Shown in pieces: positions 1 to 8,115 of a stretch of DNA of 64,000 bases. The stretch's first letter is position 1. Each line of letters starts with the position of its first letter. The notes below the pieces were generated by a model. The model saw only the letters and a program-made list of their open reading frames with translations, did no database searches and was not told the DNA's origin. The position numbers and the translations under genes were made by a program. Origin of the DNA: Kribbella pratensis (lineage in GTDB: Bacteria; Actinomycetota; Actinomycetes; Propionibacteriales; Kribbellaceae); NCBI RefSeq assembly GCF_004366075.1, contig NZ_SODU01000003.1:744001-808000 (forward strand), given 5' to 3'.

Positions 1-246
1 GGAAGTCTGCAGGTCGTCTGGATCAAGCCGTTGAGCATCGGCAAGCCGAATGCCAGTGGTCAGATCGACAGCCTGATCCTCAGCGCGTGCGTCGACTCCT
101 CCAAGGCCGGCGCCGTGGACTCCAAAGGCAAGAGTGTCAGACTCCCTGGAACACCGAACCAAACCGTTGACGAGATGCGCATGCGCCGCGTCCAAGGCTC
201 TTGGAAAGCTGACTTCGCGCAGAGCAGGAAACCCACGAAATGCTGA
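1..246 (+). CDS. C-terminal end of a hypothetical protein (5' truncated by window)
   Basis: The frame is open from the first base and ends at a TGA at 244-246, so this is the C-terminal part of a longer protein; about 81 residues are visible. It has no recognisable domain, a basic C-terminus and one terminal Cys. Its last 7 nt overlap the ATG of the secreted-protein gene that starts at 240, which implies translational coupling and a shared transcript. Function unknown. Confidence 0.6.
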   Translation, partial: GSLQVVWIKPLSIGKPNASGQIDSLILSACVDSSKAGAVDSKGKSVRLPGTPNQTVDEMRMRRVQGSWKADFAQSRKPTKC

Positions 247-1256
247 CGTCCAAGCTCCTCGGCGTCGCCGCGATTCTGTCGGTCCTCGGATCATCCGCCG
301 CATTCGCTGACCCAACACCCGACTCACCCGGGTGCGTCACCGGCTGGAGCGCTGGACAATGCGTCTACTCCGTGGGCGATGACGGTCATCCGCCGACCGT
401 TTCCGTCAAGGCAACGCCCGGAGCCAAGAAGACCGGTGAGTCTGCCTGCGTCTGGGAAGGGCAGATGGTGCCATGCCGGACCGAGGACGGGTTCTTTGAT
501 GCAGCATCAGGATGCTATCTGCATCCGCTGGCCGGGCCCAGATCTTTGGTCTCCCCGAGCGAAGTCAGCGACTACCCGCCGGGTACAAAGTTCTACGAAT
601 GCTGGTTGATTCTTGGAGTCGACGAGGGGAGGCCGGTCGTCCAGATCACGCCCGAGTCTGTAAACCGGCCGCCGGGTGAGACGCGGACAATCGATCCGCG
701 GGTTGCGGCTCGGCAGGTGGTGGAGACGATGAAATTTGTTGCGCCGCAGTTGCGAGTTTCGCCGTACGTGCAGAGTGCGGACCACGTCGGCATCGTCAAC
801 GTGCCGATCTGGATGTGGGTGACCGATCCTGGGCCGACGACGACTGGACCGCAGACCAAGACCGCGGCGCTCGGTGGGGTCTCCATCACCGCGACCGGGA
901 CCGTCGACCGCATCGAGTGGTCGATGGGTGCCGGTGACACCGTCAGTTGTAAAGGCGCTGGCACCGCGTTCACCCGCGAGATGGCGGTCGGCAAGTCGCT
1001 AAAAGACGTGCCCTCATCCCCTACGTGCGGCTACAAGTACAGCAAGGCTTCCCGGTGCGAGAAGGCCGGCGCGTACAACGTCACGGCGACGGCGTACTGG
1101 ACCGTCCACTGGACCGGCGGCGGCATGCAGGGCGATATCCCTCTCGACTTCAGCCGCTCCATCCCCCTCCGGGTAACCGACCTCCGACCCGTCCTGGTCG
1201 ACCCAGACGGCGGCTCGGCACAGCCGTCGACGCCGCCGCGCTCCTGCAGCAACTGA
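240..1256 (+). CDS. secreted hypothetical protein of actinobacterial type
   Basis: A protein of 338 residues with a Sec signal peptide (hydrophobic residues 6-22, cleavage likely after AAFA). The mature part is rich in Cys, Gly and Pro and carries a WMWVTDPGP segment followed by a Cys-containing stretch (GDTVSCKGAG and SPTCGYKYSKASRC). I recall similar exported proteins in streptomycetes and relatives, often loosely called ATP/GTP-binding, but I see no Walker motif and make no such claim. ATG at 240 is preceded by AGGA and overlaps the upstream gene. A strong hairpin follows the stop. Probably an exported or wall-associated protein of unknown role. Confidence 0.7.
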   Translation: MLTSKLLGVAAILSVLGSSAAFADPTPDSPGCVTGWSAGQCVYSVGDDGHPPTVSVKATPGAKKTGESACVWEGQMVPCRTEDGFFDAASGCYLHPLAGPRSLVSPSEVSDYPPGTKFYECWLILGVDEGRPVVQITPESVNRPPGETRTIDPRVAARQVVETMKFVAPQLRVSPYVQSADHVGIVNVPIWMWVTDPGPTTTGPQTKTAALGGVSITATGTVDRIEWSMGAGDTVSCKGAGTAFTREMAVGKSLKDVPSSPTCGYKYSKASRCEKAGAYNVTATAYWTVHWTGGGMQGDIPLDFSRSIPLRVTDLRPVLVDPDGGSAQPSTPPRSCSN

Positions 1257-1270
1257 GGCCGCGGTAGCCA

Positions 1271-1302
1271 GAAGGCCGGCTCCATCGACGGAGCCGGCCT
1301 TC
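1271..1302. terminator. perfect hairpin terminator between convergent genes
   Basis: A 13-bp perfect stem (GAAGGCCGGCTCC with GGAGCCGGCCTTC) closes a 6-nt loop. It lies 14 nt after the stop of the secreted-protein gene and about 70 nt beyond the stop of the convergent katG. There is no clear T-run, as is usual in high-GC actinobacteria. It can serve both strands. Confidence 0.8.
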
Positions 1303-1373
1303 CGGTCAGACAGTTGGGAAAGAAAGTTGCAACTGGTGACAAATTCTTTCCCGCGAGTCCTGCAGCGTGCTGC

Positions 1374-3590
1374 TTAGCGGTGGAGGTCGAAGCGGTCGAG
1401 TTCCATGACCTTGTGCCAGGCGGAGACGAACTCGTTGACGAACTTCTCCTTGGCGTCGTCGCTGGCGTAGACCTCGGCGAGGGCGCGGAGTTCGGAGTTC
1501 GAGCCGAAGACCAGGTCGGCGCGGGTGCCGGTCCACTTGACCTCACCGTTGACGGTGGCCTCGAACGTCTCCTGGCTCTCGTCCGTGGCGTGCCACTCGG
1601 TGCCGAGGTCGAGCAGGTTCACGAAGAAGTCGTTCGTGAGCGTGCCGGGGTTGTCGGTCAGTACGCCGTACTTCGAACCGTCGTAGTTCGCACCGAGAAC
1701 GCGGAGGCCGCCGACCAGGACCGTCAGCTCCGGAGCGCTCAGCTTGAGCAGGTTCGCGCGGTCGAGCAGCAGGTACTCGGCCGGGAGCCGGTTGCCCTTG
1801 CCGTAGTAGTTGCGGAACCCGTCCGCAACCGGCTCGAGCGCGGCGAACGAGTCGACGTCGGTCTCCTCCGCCGACGCGTCCACCCGACCAGGCGTGAACG
1901 GTACGACGACGTCGTACCCGGCGTTCTTCGCCGCGATCTCCACACCGACGCCGCCGGCGAGAACGATCACGTCGGCCAGCGAGACCGGCTTCCCGAACGA
2001 CTGCTGGATGCCCTCGAGCGTCCGCAGTACCTGCGCGAGCTGGTCGGGGTTGTTGACCTCCCAGCCGATCTGCGGCTGCAGGCGGATGCGCGCACCGTTG
2101 GCGCCACCACGCTTGTCACTGCCCCGGAACGTCGAAGCCGACGCCCACGCGGTCGAGACCAGCTGCGACACCGACAGGCCGGATGCGGAGATCGCGGCCT
2201 TCAGCGCGGTCACGTCGGCGTCGTTGATCAGCTCGTGGTCGACGGCCGGCAGCGGGTCCTGCCAGATCAGCACCTCGCTCGGAACCTCGGGGCCGAGGTA
2301 CCGGACGCGCGGGCCCATGTCGCGGTGGGTCAGCTTGTACCAGGCGCGCGCGAACGCGTCCGCGAACTCGTCCGGGTTGTCCTTGAACCGTCGCGAGATC
2401 GGCTCGTAGATCGGGTCGAAGCGCAGCGACAGGTCGGTGGTCAGCATGGTCGGCAGCTTCTTCGGGCCGTCGTACGCGTCCGGGATGATCGCCTCGGCGT
2501 CCTTCGCGACCCACTGGTTGGCACCGGACGGGCTCTTGCTGAGCTCCCACTCGTAGCCGAACAGGATCTCGAAGAAGTCGTTCGTCCACTGGGTCGGCTT
2601 CGTGGTCCAGGTGACCTCGAGGCCGCTGGTGATCGCGTCCTTGCCCTTGCCGGTGTTGTAGGCGCTCTTCCAGCCCAGGCCCATCTGCTCGATCGGGGCG
2701 CCCTCGGGCTCCGCGCCGACGTTCTCCGCCGGACCGGCGCCGTGGGTCTTGCCGAACGTGTGCCCGCCGGCGATCAGCGCGACGGTCTCCTCGTCGTTCA
2801 TCGCCATCCGGCCGAACGTCTCGCGGATGTCGCGGGCCGCCGCGACCGGGTCCGGGTTGCCGTTCGGGCCTTCTGGGTTCACGTAGATGAGGCCCATCTG
2901 GACCGCACCGAGCGGGCGCTCGAGGTCGCGGTCACCGGAGTACCGCTTGTCGTCCAGCCAGGTGGTCTCCGGACCCCAGTACACGTCCGTCTCCGGCTCC
3001 CACACGTCCTCGCGACCACCGGCGTACCCGAAGGTCTTGAAGCCCATGGTCTCCAGCGCGACGTTGCCGGTGAGGATCAGCAGGTCGGCCCAGGAGATCT
3101 TCTGACCGTACTTCTTCTTCACAGGCCACAGCAGCCGGCGGGCCTTGTCCAGGTTGCCGTTGTCCGGCCAGCTGTTCAGCGGCGCGAACCGCTGCTGCCC
3201 GGCGCCCGCGCCACCGCGGCCGTCGTGGATCCGGTACGTGCCGGCACTGTGCCAGGCCATCCGGATCATCAGCGGGCCGTAGTTCCCGAAGTCGGCCGGC
3301 CACCAGTCCTGCGAGGTCGTCAGTACTTCGGCGATGTCCGCCTTCACGGCGGCAAGGTCGAGGGTCTGGAACTCGGCGGCGTAGTCGAACTCGTCGCCGA
3401 GCGGGTTGGCAACGGCCGGGTTCTTGGCCAGGATCTTCAGGTTCAGCTGGTTCGGCCACCACTCGCGGTTGGCGTTGCCGCTGGTCGGGTGCACGCCCTG
3501 ACCGTGGTTCACCGGGCAGCCACCGGTCTCGCCGTCGCCGCGGCTCTCCGCGGTGGCCTCGCCGGGCAGGGGCTCATGGTTCTCGGACAT
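1374..3590 (-). CDS. katG: catalase-peroxidase KatG
   Basis: A bifunctional heme catalase-peroxidase of 738 residues that removes H2O2 and organic peroxides in the cytoplasm. The N-terminal active domain has the distal triad R110, W113 and H114 (MIRMAWHSAGTYR) and the proximal heme ligand H277 (IAGGHTFGKTHG). Y236 and M262 sit where the Met-Tyr-Trp adduct forms with W113. The C-terminal half is the usual degenerate peroxidase repeat. Length is normal for the family. I chose ATG at 3590 because GGAAGG stands 7 nt before it; an upstream in-frame ATG at 3620 has no ribosome site. furA lies just upstream on the same strand, as in mycobacteria, so FurA repression with peroxide induction is expected. 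Confidence 0.97.
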   Translation of the reverse strand: MSENHEPLPGEATAESRGDGETGGCPVNHGQGVHPTSGNANREWWPNQLNLKILAKNPAVANPLGDEFDYAAEFQTLDLAAVKADIAEVLTTSQDWWPADFGNYGPLMIRMAWHSAGTYRIHDGRGGAGAGQQRFAPLNSWPDNGNLDKARRLLWPVKKKYGQKISWADLLILTGNVALETMGFKTFGYAGGREDVWEPETDVYWGPETTWLDDKRYSGDRDLERPLGAVQMGLIYVNPEGPNGNPDPVAAARDIRETFGRMAMNDEETVALIAGGHTFGKTHGAGPAENVGAEPEGAPIEQMGLGWKSAYNTGKGKDAITSGLEVTWTTKPTQWTNDFFEILFGYEWELSKSPSGANQWVAKDAEAIIPDAYDGPKKLPTMLTTDLSLRFDPIYEPISRRFKDNPDEFADAFARAWYKLTHRDMGPRVRYLGPEVPSEVLIWQDPLPAVDHELINDADVTALKAAISASGLSVSQLVSTAWASASTFRGSDKRGGANGARIRLQPQIGWEVNNPDQLAQVLRTLEGIQQSFGKPVSLADVIVLAGGVGVEIAAKNAGYDVVVPFTPGRVDASAEETDVDSFAALEPVADGFRNYYGKGNRLPAEYLLLDRANLLKLSAPELTVLVGGLRVLGANYDGSKYGVLTDNPGTLTNDFFVNLLDLGTEWHATDESQETFEATVNGEVKWTGTRADLVFGSNSELRALAEVYASDDAKEKFVNEFVSAWHKVMELDRFDLHR

Positions 3591-3626
3591 CAGATTCCTT
3601 CCAGGACTGGACGTTTTCAAAGGAAG

Positions 3627-4052
3627 TCAGGTACGTCGTGCGCAGTCCGCGCACCGGCCCCAATAGATGACCTCGGCCTCGTCGATGACGAACCCGTGGT
3701 CGTCGGACGCGGTCAGGCAGGGCGCATGCCCGACCGCACAGTCGACGTCGGCGATGGCGCCGCACGACCGGCAGACAACGTGATGATGGTTGTCCCCCAC
3801 GCGCGATTCGTACCGCGCCACCGATCCCAGCGGCTGGATCCGCCGTACCAGGCCCGCCGCTGTCAACGTGTGCAGCGAGTCGTACACCGCCTGGTGCGAC
3901 GCCTGCGGCAATTCGTTGCGCACGGCACCGATAATCGAATCGGTGTCCGCATGCGGATGCCCGTACACCGCGGCCAGCACCGCCAGCCGCGGCCGAGTCA
4001 CCCGCAACGAAGCCCCACGCAACAACCCCTGAAGCTCCTCGACCGACGGCAC
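3627..4052 (-). CDS. furA: Fur-family peroxide-sensing repressor FurA
   Basis: A Fur-family metalloregulator of about 141 residues. The N-terminal winged helix carries RVTRPRLAVL and SHQAVYDSLHTL, followed by a dimerisation domain with the metal-binding run NHHHVVC. Two Cys pairs, CRSC and CADC, form the structural zinc site. Position directly upstream of katG makes it a FurA-type oxidant-responsive repressor. I chose GTG at 4052, with GGGAGA about 8 nt upstream, so that the protein begins shortly before the conserved LRVTRPRLAVL. The open frame extends to an ATG at 4124, but that extension would cover the probable operator. Confidence 0.9.
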   Translation of the reverse strand: MPSVEELQGLLRGASLRVTRPRLAVLAAVYGHPHADTDSIIGAVRNELPQASHQAVYDSLHTLTAAGLVRRIQPLGSVARYESRVGDNHHHVVCRSCGAIADVDCAVGHAPCLTASDDHGFVIDEAEVIYWGRCADCARRT

Positions 4053-4069
4053 GCCCAGAGTCTCCCGTG

Positions 4070-4105
4070 TTTTCTGGAATGAGTCAAGATTAGCTGATGT
4101 CTCAT
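4070..4105 (-). promoter_or_regulatory. probable FurA operator/promoter
   Basis: Read on the minus strand, 4087-4070 is TTGACTCATTCCAGAAAA, which closely resembles the FurA-binding segment I remember upstream of mycobacterial furA (TTGACTGATTCCAGAAAA). The same stretch holds an imperfect dyad, ATGAGTCA (4079-4086) with TGTCTCAT (4098-4105). TTGACT can double as a -35 element. It is an AT-rich island directly before the furA start. Confidence 0.7.
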
Positions 4106-4142
4106 ATTTGGACGGACGGCCCACCCCCTGGCGAAGCGGCGT

Positions 4143-5024
4143 TCAGGGCTGGAGGTTCTCCAGGTCCTCGAGCAGGCTCGGATGATGGGGGTGCCAGTTG
4201 AGGGTCTGGCGGGTGTGGGCGCTGGACGACGGCTGGTCGGTTGCGAAGATCGGGCCGAGCGGACCGTACGTCGCCTCGGGGACAGACTCGACCGGCAGAC
4301 CGAGGCGCCGGCCGATGACCGTTGCGATGTCGCGTACGGCGTCACCCTCGTCATCCACCGCATGCCAGGCCGTTCCCGCCGGCGCGTTCTCGAGGACCAG
4401 CCGGAACAGGACCGCTGCATCAAGCGCGTGTACGGCGGGCCAACGCTGCGTACCGTCACCGGGATACCCGGAGACACCGCTCTGGCGCGCGATCTGCGTG
4501 AGCAAGCCGGCGAATCCGCCGTCGCCCTGATTGTGGACAGTGCGCGGCATGCGGACAGCCGCACTTCGGACACCGCGCGACGCCAGTTCCAGCGTCGCCA
4601 TGACGGAGCGGCCGCGACCACCGACCGGTCCGTCGAGGGGCAGCGGGTCAGCTTCCGTAGACGGCCTGCCGGGCACCCACGGCGTACCCGACACCGTGAC
4701 GAGCGGACGATCGCTGCCGACCAGCTCGTCCCCCAAGGTCAGCAGCGCGACGCTCTCCTCGGCGACCCCCGCCGCGAGCGCCTCCGGGCTGCTGAAGTCG
4801 TTGCTGAAGGCAAGGTGAATCACACCGTCGGACTTGGCTGCACCGGTACGCAGTACATCCAGGTCGGCAAGGCTGCCGCGAACGGTCGTCGCACCCACCT
4901 CCCGGAGAGCCGCCTCGGACGATTCGGAACGGGCGAGCGCAAGCACGGAGTGCCCGTTGTCGAGCAACTCGCGGACGACGGCCGAACCGATCAGACCGGT
5001 GCCGCCGGTGATGAAGACCTGCAT
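4143..5024 (-). CDS. atypical SDR / NAD(P)-dependent epimerase-like reductase
   Basis: A protein of 293 residues with an N-terminal Rossmann motif GGTGLIGSAVV and an NmrA/epimerase-like layout (PRTVHNQGDGGF in the middle). No clear YxxxK pair is visible, so it may be an atypical SDR that binds NAD(P) without a classical active site. ATG at 5024 has GAGGAG 6 nt upstream; the longer open frame through 5576 is antisense to the TetR gene and was discarded. It is divergent from the TetR gene at 5110 and shares its operator region, so TetR control is likely. Substrate unknown. Confidence 0.85.
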   Translation of the reverse strand: MQVFITGGTGLIGSAVVRELLDNGHSVLALARSESSEAALREVGATTVRGSLADLDVLRTGAAKSDGVIHLAFSNDFSSPEALAAGVAEESVALLTLGDELVGSDRPLVTVSGTPWVPGRPSTEADPLPLDGPVGGRGRSVMATLELASRGVRSAAVRMPRTVHNQGDGGFAGLLTQIARQSGVSGYPGDGTQRWPAVHALDAAVLFRLVLENAPAGTAWHAVDDEGDAVRDIATVIGRRLGLPVESVPEATYGPLGPIFATDQPSSSAHTRQTLNWHPHHPSLLEDLENLQP

Positions 5025-5042
5025 GAGACGCTCCTCGATGTC

Positions 5043-5092
5043 ATGGGACCTTTGTCTCATCACCGTAGCACTCGACGGGACAAAGGTCCCAT
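5043..5092. promoter_or_regulatory. double TetR operator in divergent promoter
   Basis: Two arms, ATGGGACCTTTGTC (5043-5056) and GACAAAGGTCCCAT (5079-5092), are perfect 14-nt inverted copies 22 nt apart. Each half is itself a near-palindrome (TGGGAC-N4-GTCTCA and CGGGAC-N4-GTCCCA), so two TetR dimers could bind. The site separates the SDR gene from the TetR gene. TAGAAT (5097-5102) is a plausible -10 for the TetR gene, placing the transcript start at about its ATG. Confidence 0.8.
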
Positions 5093-5109
5093 CACCTAGA
5101 ATGGGCCTC

Positions 5110-5685
5110 ATGGCTCGATGGCAACCTGGTGCGCGTGATCGGTTGGTCCTGGCCGCGGTAGACCTGTTCGCCGACCAGGGGTACGACGCCACGACCGTCG
5201 CCCAGATCGCCGAACGCGCCGGCGTCACCAAGAGCACGTTCTTCCGCCACTTCCCCGACAAGCGAGAACTCTTGGTTGCCGGCCAGGAAACCCTCTGCCG
5301 CCTCCTGGTCGAAGGCATCACCACCGCCCACGAATCCGCCACCCCACTGGAAGCAGTAGCAGCCGGCCTGGAACGCGCCTCGAACGAGATGGGGCCCATG
5401 AACCGAGAACTGGCTCCCCGCCTAAAGGCAGCCATAGCCGCCAGCACAGAACTCCAAGAACGCGACGCCCTGAAAACCGTAGGCCTGGCCAAAGCAATGA
5501 CAGACGCCCTGAAATCAAGAGGCGTCCCCGACCCCCTAGCCCACCTCGCAGCCGAGCTAGGCGTCCTAGCCTTCAAACAGGGCTACGCCACCTGGACAGC
5601 CCTAGAACAAGACGAAGCAGGCCTAGCCCCTCACACGTTGGCCGCCCTGGAAGAACTACGAGCAGCAACCACAGCACTCAGCTAA
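5110..5685 (+). CDS. TetR-family transcriptional regulator
   Basis: A one-component repressor of about 191 residues. The N-terminal TetR helix-turn-helix covers residues 8-55 (DLFADQGYDATTVAQIAERAGVTKSTFFRHFPDK condensed); the C-terminal helical ligand domain is unassigned. The start is either 5101 (MGLMARW) or 5110 (MARW). I prefer 5110 because TAGAAT at 5097-5102 would start the mRNA at about 5109-5110, giving a leaderless transcript, and because no Shine-Dalgarno is present. Probably represses itself and the divergent SDR gene. Confidence 0.9.
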   Translation: MARWQPGARDRLVLAAVDLFADQGYDATTVAQIAERAGVTKSTFFRHFPDKRELLVAGQETLCRLLVEGITTAHESATPLEAVAAGLERASNEMGPMNRELAPRLKAAIAASTELQERDALKTVGLAKAMTDALKSRGVPDPLAHLAAELGVLAFKQGYATWTALEQDEAGLAPHTLAALEELRAATTALS

Positions 5686-5689
5686 CAAC

Positions 5690-5860
5690 AAAACCCAACC
5701 CACGCTGGCGAGCGAGCCGACCAACCCAGCCCAGCTGGCGAGCGAACCGCACGACCCAACTCCCACAGCCGAGCTGACCGCCCAACCCAACCCCCGCAGC
5801 CGAACTGACCGCCCAACCCGACCCAGGAGCCGAGCGAAGCGATGGCGCAAGGGGGTGCGG
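5690..5860. repeat. degenerate G/T-rich repeats beside tRNA-Ala
   Basis: This gene-free stretch between the TetR gene and tRNA-Ala holds degenerate copies of segments such as GCCGAnCTGACCGCCCAACCC and CTGGCGAGCGA. The minus strand carries runs such as GGGTCGGGTTGGGCGG and GGGGGTTGGGTTGGGCGG, which could form G-quadruplexes. The minus-strand frames here are low-complexity Gly/Val/Ser/Trp and do not look like genes. The rest, to 5965, is GC-rich with no gene that I can see. Confidence 0.5.
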
Positions 5861-5965
5861 GTGGCGGAGCCCCCGCTCGCGGCGAGCGGAGCGAAGCCGC
5901 ACAACATGACGAAGGCGAGGCGGTCAGCGCAGGAACTGCGCGACACACCTCGCCTATCGGCTTCG

Positions 5966-6038
5966 TGGAGCTGAGGGGATTCGAACCCCTGGCCTCTTCG
6001 TTGCGAACGAAGCGCGCTACCAACTGCGCCACAGCCCC
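5966..6038 (-). tRNA. tRNA-Ala (anticodon CGC)
   Basis: A 73-nt cloverleaf on the minus strand. The acceptor strands GGGGCTG and CAGCTCC pair with a G3-U70 wobble, the alanine identity element. The anticodon stem CTTCG/CGAAG encloses TTCGCAA with anticodon CGC, and the T arm has GGTTCGAATCC. The discriminator is A and CCA is not encoded. Confidence 0.95.
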
Positions 6039-6111
6039 AAAGCTGGTCGCCTGGTTTCCCTGGCGACCGCGAAACTCTAACACGGAGAGGCCCGCAGACT
6101 AAAACCGGATA

Positions 6112-6912
6112 TCAGTCGCCGACGGCCCGCTTCACCTCGACCTCTTCGGCCGGCTGGGGGGCCGGCGCTTCGGCTGGCGCGGGCTTCTCGGACGGGTCCG
6201 TCGTACGGGCGCTGGAGAAGACCTCGTCGTCGGTGAGGGAGATGGTCCGGACCGTCCGGTCGGGCGCTTTTTCCTTCATGACGTACGTCGGAAGCGTGAC
6301 CGGCACCGGGTCCCACAGGCCCTCGGCGGCCCGCTTCTCCTCCCTCGTCGAAGCCGCGGCAGGCTTCGGGGCGGGCTCGGCGGGGAGCTTGACCTCGATG
6401 GTCATCTCCTCGTCGGGCGACGGCGCGGGCTTGCCGGCCGGGCCTCGGTCGTGGCGAGCTTGCGCGCGGGCACGACGTTCGGCGGCGGCCTGCATCCGCG
6501 CGCGGGCCTGCCGGCGCAGCTGCACTCGGGTGAGTACGACGAAGCCGGCGATCAGCGTGCCCGGGATCGCCACCGTCCACCACGGCAGCATCCCGAGACC
6601 GGCGAGCGCCACGACGGACAGCAGTGAAAGGGTCAGGATCGACAGCACCCGCCGACGGCGCATGGCGGCCACCCGGCGGGCTCGGTTGGGGACGTACCGC
6701 TTCGGTGGCGACGAGTCGTCGGCGGCGGTGGTTGCGGCCGGGCGTACGACGTACCGGGTCCGCGACGGGTCGCGGGACAGCACGCGCGCCTCGTCGGACG
6801 ACGGCACGACCGGACGGCGCCGCGCCTCTTCGCCCCGCTTCAGCCACATCGGGACGAGGTAGGCGGCCCACGCGGCGACGATCGCCACATAGATCAGCCC
6901 TGTCGTCCCCAT
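6112..6912 (-). CDS. sepX: divisome protein SepX/GlpR family
   Basis: A protein of 266 residues beginning MGTTGLIYVAIVAAWAAYLVPMW, the characteristic N-terminal membrane segment of the actinobacterial SepX (GlpR) divisome proteins, followed by a basic linker. Two further hydrophobic stretches at about residues 90-107 and 109-126 form a membrane hairpin. The remainder is a charged, Pro/Ala-rich cytoplasmic tail. SepX stabilises FtsZ rings in Streptomyces. The neighbourhood (GNAT, mogA, moaC, moeA, UDP-glucose pyrophosphorylase) matches the order I know for this gene in actinobacteria, which supports the assignment. Confidence 0.85.
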   Translation of the reverse strand: MGTTGLIYVAIVAAWAAYLVPMWLKRGEEARRRPVVPSSDEARVLSRDPSRTRYVVRPAATTAADDSSPPKRYVPNRARRVAAMRRRRVLSILTLSLLSVVALAGLGMLPWWTVAIPGTLIAGFVVLTRVQLRRQARARMQAAAERRARAQARHDRGPAGKPAPSPDEEMTIEVKLPAEPAPKPAAASTREEKRAAEGLWDPVPVTLPTYVMKEKAPDRTVRTISLTDDEVFSSARTTDPSEKPAPAEAPAPQPAEEVEVKRAVGD

Positions 6913-7009
6913 GCGACGACGCTAAGGTGCGGATAGGGCCAGATGGGGTACGTGGCACGGTGTGTCGCAAGAAGACTCGTGTGACTGATGTGAACAGCAC
7001 GCAGCGTAG

Positions 7010-7627
7010 TCAGGGCAATCGCGCTACGAGACCGGGCCCGACCTCTTCGACGTTGAGCGCGAAGATGCGGTGATCGCGCCAGTCGCCGTCGATGTGCAGG
7101 AACCGCGGCCGCTCGCCTTCGAACCGGAAGCCGAGCTTCTCGACCACCCGCAGACTTGCCTTGTTCTCCGGGCGGATCGCCACTTCGATCCGGTGCAGGC
7201 CAAGGGTGAACCAGCAGTGGTCGGCGGCCATCGCGACGGCGGTGGGCACGATGCCGCGACCTGCGTACTGCTCGTCGACCCAGTAGCCGAGGTTCGCCCA
7301 ACGCGCTGAACCGTAGGTGATTCCGGACACGGTGAGCTGTCCGACCAGCGGCCATTTCGATCGTGCGCCGGCGCCCGCAGCACCGCCGTACGTGATGACG
7401 AACGGCAGCATCCGTCCGTACCGCGCTTGCCGGTTCCAGTCGCGTGCCATCGCTCGGAACGTTCGCGCGCCGTCGTCCGCACCGGGTGGCTGGGTCGCGT
7501 CCCAGGGCCGCAGCCAACTGACGTTCCGCTGGCGCGCGGCGGCCCACTCGCTTCCGTCGCCGGCCCGCAGTGGCCGCAACCCGACCTGCCCGTGCTTGAG
7601 CTCCACAGGCCACTGCACGACTGCCAT
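7010..7627 (-). CDS. GNAT acetyltransferase, RimJ/RimL type
   Basis: A protein of 205 residues of the ribosomal-protein N-acetyltransferase type (LRPLRAGDGSEWAAAR at the start). It has the acetyl-CoA-binding core WVDEQYAGRGIVPTAVAMAADH and the later RIEVAIRPENKASLRVVEKLGFRFEG typical of RimJ. Its start overlaps the mogA stop (TGATG), so it is translationally coupled to the molybdopterin genes, although the link is probably positional rather than metabolic. Substrate unknown; an N-terminal amino group of a protein is likely. Confidence 0.88.
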   Translation of the reverse strand: MAVVQWPVELKHGQVGLRPLRAGDGSEWAAARQRNVSWLRPWDATQPPGADDGARTFRAMARDWNRQARYGRMLPFVITYGGAAGAGARSKWPLVGQLTVSGITYGSARWANLGYWVDEQYAGRGIVPTAVAMAADHCWFTLGLHRIEVAIRPENKASLRVVEKLGFRFEGERPRFLHIDGDWRDHRIFALNVEEVGPGLVARLP

Positions 7628-8115
7628 CAGTCGACGTCCGTTCGCACGTGGTCCCCACCGTGCACTTGCTCGACCGCATGTCGCAGCAGCGGCTCCAGTA
7701 CGGCGAGACCATCCTTCACACCGCCCCGCGAACCAGGCAGGTTGACGATGACCGTCGTACCCGCGACGCCTGCGAGCCCACGGGACAGCGCAGCCGTCGG
7801 TACGCCGTTCGCCACGCCATACGCCCGGATGGCTTCAGCGATCCCCGGTACGACCTTCGACAGCACGGCAGCTGTCTGCTCGGGTGTCTCGTCAGTGGGC
7901 GAGATCCCGGTACCACCTGTCGTCAGCACTACGTCGTACGACGCCTCGACCGCCGCCCGTAGCGCCTCACCCACCGGTGCACCGTCCGGGACCACCTGAG
8001 GTCCTGAGACGTGAAAGCCCCATTCAGCAAGCCGCGATGCGATCAGCGGACCTGTGGTGTCCGTGTAGACCCCAGCGGCCGCCCGGTTGGAGACGCTGAC
8101 GACGAGAGCCTTCAC
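7627..8115 (-). CDS. mogA: molybdopterin adenylyltransferase MogA/MoaB family
   Basis: A protein of 162 residues from the MoCF-binding family that adenylylates molybdopterin before molybdenum insertion. It shows the family motif TTGGTGISPTDETPE, the later NLPGSRGGVKDGL and a start KALVVSVSNRAAAG. The start is GTG at 8115, which overlaps the moaC stop as GTGA, so the longer open frame is not used. It lies in the run moeA-moaC-mogA. Cytoplasmic. Confidence 0.92.
   Translation of the reverse strand: MKALVVSVSNRAAAGVYTDTTGPLIASRLAEWGFHVSGPQVVPDGAPVGEALRAAVEASYDVVLTTGGTGISPTDETPEQTAAVLSKVVPGIAEAIRAYGVANGVPTAALSRGLAGVAGTTVIVNLPGSRGGVKDGLAVLEPLLRHAVEQVHGGDHVRTDVD

Noticed and set aside
1314..4082. 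A 922-codon open frame on the plus strand
   Set aside because: It is antisense to katG and furA, has an Arg/Val/Leu/Gly-rich composition, and no family resemblance; long antisense frames are normal in high-GC DNA.
5966..6038. tRNA-Ala as an active integration site
   Set aside because: No integrase, no direct repeat of the tRNA end and no phage gene in the neighbourhood.
5682..6083. Minus-strand frames with Gly/Val/Ser/Trp repeats
   Set aside because: They run through tRNA-Ala and a repetitive gap, and have no plausible start or domain.
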